The notes under the pieces: model-generated
The model's database searches: none
Told to the model about the DNA's origin: nothing
Seen by the model: only the letters and a program-made list of their open reading frames with translations
From: Bacteroidota bacterium
Lineage (GTDB): Bacteria; Bacteroidota; Bacteroidia; Bacteroidales; Tenuifilaceae
Assembly: GCA_023406715.1 (NCBI GenBank)
Contig: JAEXVC010000118.1
Location: 1 to 19,041 of the forward strand
Length of the DNA stretch: 19,041 nucleotides
Direction: 5' to 3'
Position numbers and translations under genes: made by a program
In this document: positions 13,907 through 19,041 of the stretch, piece after piece
Layout: the number at the start of each line of letters is the position of its first letter
Numbering within the stretch: position 1 is the stretch's first letter

Positions 13907-14884
13907 ATGGCAAATTTTGAAACAACTTATTTGGGATTAGCCCTTAAATCGCCCTTAATTGTTAGTAGTTCGGGGTTAAACTCGTCTATCGATAGAATTA
14001 AGAAGTACGAGGAAATGGGGGCAGGTGCAATTGTGCTAAAATCGCTTTTTGAGGAGCAAATAATGCACGAGGTCGATAATCTTGCTCAGTACTCCGACTA
14101 TACCGAGGCCGCCGATTATCTTAAAAGCTATGTTACTGCAAACAATGTGCAGTCGTACATCGAGATGATTAAGCAGGCCAAGGCTGCTGTTAAAATTCCT
14201 GTAATTGCTAGTATAAACTGCGTTAGCGCATCACAATGGGTAACCTTTGCTTCGCAAATACAGCAAGCTGGTGCCGATGCGTTGGAGGTGAACGTTTTTA
14301 TGTTGCCCACCGATGTTCGTAAAACTCCCGCAGAACTCGAGGAGGTTTATTTTACTTTAGCCGATAAATTGACTCAAATAGTCACAATCCCTGTTGCGTT
14401 TAAACTGGGAAATCATTTTACAAATCCGCTTCGAATTATTGAGCAACTTTGGTACAGAAAGGCTAAGGGTGTGGTACTTTTCAACCGTTTCTTTGAGCCC
14501 GATTTTGATATAAATGTAATGAAAGTTGTGCCTGCGTCAGTATTAAGTAATCCTTCGGATTTAAGGAATACCCTCCGTTGGGTTGGAATGGCTAACCATT
14601 TAGTACCTAAAATTGATATTTCCGCATCAACTGGAGTTCACGATGGCGATGCAATGATTAAAGCAATACTTGCTGGAGCATCTTCGGTTCAGGTTTGCTC
14701 TGCGATATATAAGAATGGCCCACAGCATATTGCTACAATGCTAAATACAATGGCCGATTGGATGAACAAGAAGGGTTATAAGTCAATTAGTGACTTTAAA
14801 GGCCTAATGAACTATGGTAAAATTGAAAATCCATCGCATTACGAGCGTAGCCAGTTTATGAAGTACTACTCCAACTATGAATAG
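13907..14884 (+). CDS. dihydroorotate-dehydrogenase-like FMN protein, substrate unknown
   Basis: The 325-residue TIM-barrel flavoprotein is related to class 1 dihydroorotate dehydrogenase. FMN-binding features are visible: SPLIVSSSGL near the N-terminus, a candidate active-site Lys45 in IVLKSLFEE, VIASINC (99-105), and the phosphate-binding C-terminal block STGVHDGDAMIKAILAGASSVQVCSAIY. However, the family motif NxSCPN is replaced by NVFMLP at 129-134, so the catalytic Cys position is Met132. Genuine DHOD activity is therefore doubtful. Database annotation in Bacteroidota is usually 'dihydroorotate dehydrogenase-like protein'. No electron-transfer subunit (PyrK) gene is adjacent. It follows yggS, with a candidate promoter of its own, and ends at a strong bidirectional terminator. 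Confidence 0.85.
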   Translation: MANFETTYLGLALKSPLIVSSSGLNSSIDRIKKYEEMGAGAIVLKSLFEEQIMHEVDNLAQYSDYTEAADYLKSYVTANNVQSYIEMIKQAKAAVKIPVIASINCVSASQWVTFASQIQQAGADALEVNVFMLPTDVRKTPAELEEVYFTLADKLTQIVTIPVAFKLGNHFTNPLRIIEQLWYRKAKGVVLFNRFFEPDFDINVMKVVPASVLSNPSDLRNTLRWVGMANHLVPKIDISASTGVHDGDAMIKAILAGASSVQVCSAIYKNGPQHIATMLNTMADWMNKKGYKSISDFKGLMNYGKIENPSHYERSQFMKYYSNYE

Positions 14885-14900
14885 TTGATATAATTTACCA

Positions 14901-14938
14901 AAACAAAAGCCGATGAGTTTTTCCATCGGCTTTTGTTT
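14901..14938. terminator. bidirectional terminator
   Basis: A 15-bp stem (AAACAAAAGCCGATG / CATCGGCTTTTGTTT) has an 8-nt loop, and T-rich tracts on both strands. It lies between the convergent DHOD-like gene and the minus-strand gene ending at 14978, and can serve both. Confidence 0.88.
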
Positions 14939-14977
14939 TTATATCATCTAGTTTGTTTTTTTCTACTTCCAGCTTCT

Positions 14978-15517
14978 CTATCTTCCTCCGCCAAACTCTT
15001 CCATAACCAGAATCATTTGCTGTACGAGAGGTTGTTTGTCTTTCGAGATTTTCTTAGCCTCATTTTTTAAATATAAGGTGTATTCAGCAATCTTTTCGTC
15101 GCTGGTATTATCTAGCGCATTCTCAATCACACTGAAAGCCTCAATGCTGGTTTGGTATTCCGATTTGCAGAGCAAATCGATAAACAGTTTAATCTCATTG
15201 CTGAAATCAAGCCTGCTTTGCCAGCAAACGGAAACTAAGTGCGATACATCGGACAGATTCCGTTTCTCTTTAATTGTGTTGACAATTTCCACTGCAGCAG
15301 ATTGATTTTTGATATCAACTAAAAAACTCACCACAGCTTCCTTTAAAACCTCGCTACGCTTAGTGAATAGCAAATTGATAATGGAACCAACCATATAATC
15401 CTCACCACTCTCGCGGAGTTCCTCAAGTGTTGAAATTATAAACTCATCGGAGCCCTCCTTGAGATTTTGCTCAAATATTGCTTTCTTAGTATTGATATTG
15501 TTGCTCTTGCTCTCCAT
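14978..15517 (-). CDS. small all-helical hypothetical protein, possibly HEAT-like
   Basis: The gene encodes 179 residues of predicted cytoplasmic, almost entirely helical protein with no signal peptide, membrane segment or catalytic motif I recognise. Successive helix pairs (for example SDEFIISTLEELRESGEDYMVGSIINLLF, EVLKEAVVSFLVDIKN, SAAVEIVNTIKEKRN, and TSIEAFSVIENALDNTSDEKIAEYTLYLKNEA) resemble irregular HEAT-type repeats, which would suggest a scaffold or protein-interaction role; this is an inference. The open frame extends to an ATG at 15583, but a perfect -7 promoter element lies at 15534-15541. I therefore choose the ATG at 15517, whose product begins MESKSNN. It is transcribed alone and is divergent from the lipoprotein gene. 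Confidence 0.65.
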   Translation of the reverse strand: MESKSNNINTKKAIFEQNLKEGSDEFIISTLEELRESGEDYMVGSIINLLFTKRSEVLKEAVVSFLVDIKNQSAAVEIVNTIKEKRNLSDVSHLVSVCWQSRLDFSNEIKLFIDLLCKSEYQTSIEAFSVIENALDNTSDEKIAEYTLYLKNEAKKISKDKQPLVQQMILVMEEFGGGR

Positions 15518-15533
15518 TTTGTAATAATTTTCG

Positions 15534-15541
15534 CAAAGGTA
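15534..15541 (-). promoter_or_regulatory. -7 element of the helical-protein gene
   Basis: On the minus strand the sequence reads TACCTTTG followed by CG, an exact TAnnTTTG. It ends 16 nt before the ATG at 15517, the same distance as in the yggS promoter. It argues against the longer open frame starting at 15583. The -33 region is weak. Confidence 0.55.
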
Positions 15542-15647
15542 ATCATTGTTGTAAGAGAAAAGTAAGGATTTGTATGTTGACATAAAACAATTTAAAATAA
15601 TTCAATACTAATAAGTGTTAGTTTAGCTCTCTTTAAAAAAACATCTA

Positions 15648-15681
15648 TTTATATTGACTTTTTCAAATTTATATTAACTTT
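15648..15681 (+). repeat. 14-bp direct repeat in the lipoprotein gene promoter
   Basis: TTTATATTGACTTT (15648-15661) and TTTATATTAACTTT (15668-15681) are direct copies with one mismatch, spaced 20 bp start to start, or about two helical turns. They coincide with a candidate promoter: TTG 15654-15656 and TAACTTTA 15675-15682, with an 18-nt spacer. They may be paired operator half-sites or simply promoter elements. Confidence 0.5.
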
Positions 15682-15733
15682 ACTTGTTGAAAACATTAGA
15701 CATTGTTATTAACCCAAATAAAATTTGATAGTT

Positions 15734-16648
15734 ATGGTCATAGGGTTAGCCAAAAATCGATTAGTGCTATTAGGCTTGATGCTCATTTTTGTGGTCAACG
15801 CCTGCAAGTCCGACCGAAGTAAGGATGCAATTACGGTATCGACCGATGAACTTGCAACGGATAGTACTGTGACTGCAGGTATACAGTCTGTTAAGCAAAT
15901 TTTTTACTCTTTGCCATCGCCGTTGGAAACAGCTCTAATACTAAAGCGCTCAGGCGCTAAGTATAACGAGGAGATTTTGAATCCAGTTGAAAATGTGTCG
16001 CGATACAATACCAATAAGAGCATGGCGCTTAATTTGGGTATTTATAGTACCGATTTAAGTTATGCAAGCCTTTTCGACCAAACTCAGGCTACCATTAAGT
16101 TTATGACAGCATCCAAAAAGATGGCTGAGAACTTGGGCATTCTTAACGCCATTGATAATGCCGTTATTCAGCGCTTGGAGGAGAATGTTAATAATCGTGA
16201 GGTGATAATGGAGACTATTTCGGAGACCTTTCTTAATACCAACTCCATTCTTGAGGAGGACGATAGGGTTGCCGTTGGTTCAATAATACTGGTTGGTGGC
16301 TGGCTTGAAGGGCTTTACATTGCAACATCATTGGTGGGCGATGTTAATTCCACTGATAACGAATTAGTTGATAGAATTGTAGACCAAAAGTTTTCGTTAG
16401 AAACAGTTCTTAATCTTTTAAACCAAAATATCGATAATCCTGATATTAAGGATATTTATAACGATATCGCTGAGTTAAAGAAAATTTACGACGAGGTGCA
16501 AATCTCCGTATCAAAGGTTGAGGTTGTTCAGGATAGCAAGAGTAAGGTGGCCACTTTAAGTTCAAAGAATGTGGTTACTGTAAAACCTGAAGTTTTCAAT
16601 AAACTCAAACTTAAAGTTAAAGAATTGCGTACAAAGTACACAGCATAA
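15734..16648 (+). CDS. putative lipoprotein of unknown function
   Basis: The 304-residue protein starts with a lipoprotein signal peptide: positive residues K7 and R9, a hydrophobic stretch, and a lipobox VVNAC placing the lipidated Cys at residue 24. The mature protein is helical and soluble, and I recognise no catalytic motif. Conserved-looking stretches are FYSLPSPLETALILKRSGAKYN, NLGIYSTDLSYASLFDQ, and VGSIILVGGWLEGLYIATSL. The frame is open from a TTG at 15725, but the ATG at 15734 gives the standard signal peptide. The next gene, for a small secreted protein, starts 11 nt after the stop, so the two form an operon and may act together in the cell envelope. Such lipoproteins are found as uncharacterised proteins in Bacteroidales. 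Function is unknown. Confidence 0.78.
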   Translation: MVIGLAKNRLVLLGLMLIFVVNACKSDRSKDAITVSTDELATDSTVTAGIQSVKQIFYSLPSPLETALILKRSGAKYNEEILNPVENVSRYNTNKSMALNLGIYSTDLSYASLFDQTQATIKFMTASKKMAENLGILNAIDNAVIQRLEENVNNREVIMETISETFLNTNSILEEDDRVAVGSIILVGGWLEGLYIATSLVGDVNSTDNELVDRIVDQKFSLETVLNLLNQNIDNPDIKDIYNDIAELKKIYDEVQISVSKVEVVQDSKSKVATLSSKNVVTVKPEVFNKLKLKVKELRTKYTA

Positions 16649-16659
16649 TTTATTTTGGT

Positions 16660-17097
16660 ATGAAATCATTCCTATATATTATTACACTGGGTCTGTTTTT
16701 GTTGCTTCCTTTTGCAGGAAATGCACAATGCAAGAACTTCGCCAAGAAAGTTTGTAAGTTGGAGTTGAACCCATATATTCACGATGGTAACTTTAATGCC
16801 GCAATTCTTACTGAGGGCGAAGATGCAGAACTGTTTAAAACCTTCTATGCAGGTCAGGAATATCGTATTTCGGTTTGCGGTTCGGAGTCTATTCCTCAGG
16901 TTGAGTTTATAGTGATGGATGTGGACCGTAAGGTGCTATACTCCAATGCAAAAAATAAATATGCTACTAGCTGGGATTTTAAAGTAGAGGCTACACAGCA
17001 GCTAATAATTGTTGTAAAGGTTCCTGCTTCAGAAGATAAAAGTGCCGAAATCAGCAGCGGTTGCGTGGCTATAATGTTTGGTTTAAAGGCAGATTAA
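16660..17097 (+). CDS. small secreted four-cysteine protein of unknown function
   Basis: The 145-residue exported protein has a signal peptide (hydrophobic residues 4-18, cleavage near AGNA-QC). The mature part has exactly four Cys (C24, C32, C73, C135), which could form two disulfides, and is predicted to be mainly beta: EYRISVCG, QVEFIVMDVDRKVLYS, WDFKVEATQQLIIVVKVP and SGCVAIMFGLK look like successive strands of a beta sandwich. No enzymatic motif is seen. The Cys at 24 is not preceded by a good lipobox, so it is probably not a lipoprotein. It is the second gene of a two-gene unit with the upstream lipoprotein, 11 nt apart, and ends at a terminator. Function is unknown. Confidence 0.78.
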   Translation: MKSFLYIITLGLFLLLPFAGNAQCKNFAKKVCKLELNPYIHDGNFNAAILTEGEDAELFKTFYAGQEYRISVCGSESIPQVEFIVMDVDRKVLYSNAKNKYATSWDFKVEATQQLIIVVKVPASEDKSAEISSGCVAIMFGLKAD

Positions 17098-17116
17098 TAC
17101 TTTTGCTTTATATATG

Positions 17117-17146
17117 AAAAAAGCCGCTTTTGCGGCTTTTATTTTT
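17117..17146. terminator. bidirectional terminator between the secreted-protein gene and uvrA
   Basis: The stem AAAAGCCGC / GCGGCTTTT with loop TTTT (17119-17140) has A/T-runs on both sides. It can end both convergent transcripts, the secreted-protein gene (stop at 17097) and uvrA (stop at 17146). Confidence 0.88.
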
Positions 17147-19041
17147 TAGAGTTTATCGTTCAAGAATTTTCCAGTGTACGATGCATCATGTTTTGCCAAC
17201 TGCTCAGGAGTTCCTTCGAATACTAAATATCCTCCACCATCGCCGCCTTCAGGACCAAGGTCAATAACCCAATCGGCACACTTTATTACTTCAACATTGT
17301 GCTCAATGAGAATTATGCTATGCCCCTTTTCGATAAGTGCATCGAAAGCGGAAAGCAATTTTTTGATATCGTTGAAGTGTAGTCCTGTTGTAGGCTCATC
17401 AAAGATGAAAAGTATCGATTGATTGCTTTCATCTTTTTGTAGGAACGATGCTAGTTTTACACGTTGACTTTCGCCACCGCTCAATGTGCTCGATGCTTGC
17501 CCCAGTTTGATGTATCCTAAACCTACATCCTGCAATGGTTTTAAGCGTTCAACAATTTTCCGTTCAGTTGATGTTTTTCCATTATCAAAGAACTCGATGG
17601 CCTGGTTTACAGTCATCTCAAGGATGTCGTAAACATTGGCATCCTTAAATTTTACCTCAAGCACTTCGTCCTTGAAACGCTTCCCTTTACAACTCTCGCA
17701 AATAAGGGTAATATCTGCCATAAACTGCATCTCAACGTGGATAACGCCCTCGCCTTGGCACTCCTCGCATCGGCCACCTTCAACATTGAACGAGAAATGT
17801 GCGGGCTTAAAGCCGCTCTTTACAGCATACTGCTGCTCCGAGAGCAATTTGCGAACCTCATCCCATGCTTTTATGTAGGTTACAGGGTTACTGCGCGACG
17901 ATTTTCCTATTGGATTCTGGTCAACCATCTCAACCCCCTTAATCACTCTAAAATCACCCTTAATGGCATCGAACTGGCCAGCCCTTTCGCCAGAACCAGT
18001 CAACTGTTTTATTAGTGCAGGATAGAGAATACCTTTAACTAATGTTGACTTTCCGGAGCCACTAACTCCAGTTACTACAGTTAGTGCGTTAAGCGGAAAT
18101 TTTACATTGATATTTTTAAGGTTATTCTCCCTTGCACCGAGTATTTCAATGCTGTTATTCCATTTTCTACGCCTAACGGGAACAGGTATTTTCTCCTTTT
18201 GGGTAAGATACTTGGCTGTAAGGCTATTGGTGGCTTTATTCAATCCATCAATATTGCCTGCATAAACCACTTCGCCACCCAATCGGCCAGCGTATGGACC
18301 AATATCAATAATATAATCGGCGGAGCGCATTATCTCCTCATCGTGTTCAACAACTACAACGGTATTACCAAGGTTGCGAAGTTCTTTTAGTACACCAATT
18401 AGTAAATTTGTATCGCGAGAGTGTAAGCCAATACTGGGTTCATCCAGAATGTAAAGCGAACCAACCAAACTACTTCCTAACGATGTGGCCAAATTTATAC
18501 GTTGCGATTCTCCTCCTGAAAGTGTAGCCGATAACCTATTAAGAGTCAAGTAACCAAGACCAACATTATTCATATAGTCCACACGGTTATTAATTTCCGT
18601 TAGGATACGTTTTGCGACACCAGCATCGTGCTCATCCAAATTCAACTCCTTGAATATCTCCGATAATTCAGAAATTGGAATATTCACCATTTGCTGGATG
18701 GTGTAGTTGCTCACCTTAACATACGAGGCTTCGGGGCGTAATCGAGAACCTTTACAGGCAGGGCAAACTGTCTTCCCCATATATCGCGATAGCAGAACTC
18801 TGTACTGAATTTTGTATCTTTTTTCCTCCAGTTCCCTAAAGAATCCGTTGATTCCTGTAAAATGGCGTGTGCCATCCCAAAGTATTCTTTTTTGTTCCTC
18901 GGATAGTTGGTAGTAAGGCTTGTGGATAGGGAAATCGTACTTGGCGGCGTGCTCAATTACCTTATCCTTGTACCAACTCATGCTTTCGCCTTTCCAGCAG
19001 GCAATGGCTTCTTCGTAAATAGAAAGTCCTCTGTTGGGAAC
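17146..19041 (-). CDS. uvrA: UvrABC excinuclease ATPase subunit A (partial, 5' end outside window)
   Basis: UvrA is the damage-recognition ATPase of bacterial nucleotide excision repair; it dimerises, loads UvrB and is then released. The visible 631 codons cover about the last two thirds of a protein normally near 940 residues. The frame is open to the right edge, and the codons upstream of the internal Met at 18981 (reading GLSIYEEAIACWKG) continue the family alignment, so that Met is not the start. Counting from it: second half of the first zinc module CPAC (73-76), first ABC signature LSGGESQR (154-161) and Walker B LYILDEPS, second Walker A GVSGSGKST (305-313), zinc finger CEEC...CESC (405-431), second signature (500-507) and Walker B FIFDEPTTG. 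All key residues are present. The gene is convergent with the secreted-protein gene. Confidence 0.97.
   Translation of the reverse strand, partial: VPNRGLSIYEEAIACWKGESMSWYKDKVIEHAAKYDFPIHKPYYQLSEEQKRILWDGTRHFTGINGFFRELEEKRYKIQYRVLLSRYMGKTVCPACKGSRLRPEASYVKVSNYTIQQMVNIPISELSEIFKELNLDEHDAGVAKRILTEINNRVDYMNNVGLGYLTLNRLSATLSGGESQRINLATSLGSSLVGSLYILDEPSIGLHSRDTNLLIGVLKELRNLGNTVVVVEHDEEIMRSADYIIDIGPYAGRLGGEVVYAGNIDGLNKATNSLTAKYLTQKEKIPVPVRRRKWNNSIEILGARENNLKNINVKFPLNALTVVTGVSGSGKSTLVKGILYPALIKQLTGSGERAGQFDAIKGDFRVIKGVEMVDQNPIGKSSRSNPVTYIKAWDEVRKLLSEQQYAVKSGFKPAHFSFNVEGGRCEECQGEGVIHVEMQFMADITLICESCKGKRFKDEVLEVKFKDANVYDILEMTVNQAIEFFDNGKTSTERKIVERLKPLQDVGLGYIKLGQASSTLSGGESQRVKLASFLQKDESNQSILFIFDEPTTGLHFNDIKKLLSAFDALIEKGHSIILIEHNVEVIKCADWVIDLGPEGGDGGGYLVFEGTPEQLAKHDASYTGKFLNDKL

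Noticed and set aside
15725..15733. Lipoprotein start at TTG 15725
   Set aside because: The ATG at 15734 gives a normal lipoprotein signal peptide, and the extra three codons add nothing.
18711..18956. Open frame overlapping uvrA on the same strand
   Set aside because: It lies fully within the well-supported uvrA coding frame in another phase and resembles no protein family.

Overview
The window is chromosomal DNA from a member of the Bacteroidota, most likely a Bacteroidales/Marinilabiliales-type organism. The evidence is of four kinds. Many genes are preceded by the Bacteroidetes promoter -7 element TAnnTTTG, often followed by CA, and ribosome binding sites are A-rich rather than Shine-Dalgarno. 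Several encoded families are typical of the phylum (NhaD, M14 peptidase with a long C-terminal part, type III-like SerA, DUF1015, a dihydroorotate-dehydrogenase-like protein, a free-standing S23 four-helix-bundle protein). The DNA is AT-rich. There is no rRNA, tRNA, CRISPR array, transposase or phage gene. The content is mainly housekeeping.

Layout. Positions 1-2760 hold an NhaD-type Na+/H+ antiporter gene with a terminator, then a YghO-like GNAT-superfamily gene. This converges, across a 19-bp-arm palindrome, on a long secreted M14 metallocarboxypeptidase gene (2819-5419, minus). Upstream of the peptidase, also on the minus strand, is a two-gene unit encoding an Hpt phosphotransfer protein and a STAS-domain protein. 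Positions 6552-9140 carry gcvT (glycine cleavage T protein), a small secreted NTF2-like/lumazine-binding-like protein, and a ComB-family phosphatase.

Positions 9259-13046 form a serine-biosynthesis block: serC, a serA of the short type that has Lys in place of the catalytic His, and a DUF1015 gene. A four-helix-bundle (S23/IVP-family) gene lies between serA and DUF1015. It is flanked by two inverted arrays of degenerate 7-bp repeats, which suggests an inserted cassette. This is the most unusual structure in the window. After a terminator come yggS (PLP homeostasis) and a DHOD-like gene whose promoter overlaps the yggS stop codon.

Positions 14978-17097 hold a minus-strand gene for a small all-helical protein of unknown function, then a divergent two-gene unit for a lipoprotein and a small four-cysteine secreted protein. 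The window ends in the 3' two thirds of uvrA (minus), which runs off the right edge.

Functional links: SerA and SerC make phosphoserine, GcvT handles glycine-derived one-carbon units, and YggS supports PLP enzymes such as SerC, so the centre of the window is dominated by serine/glycine metabolism. No intergenic stretch exceeds 300 bases. The longest, 6263-6551, holds two divergent promoters and nothing else I can identify.
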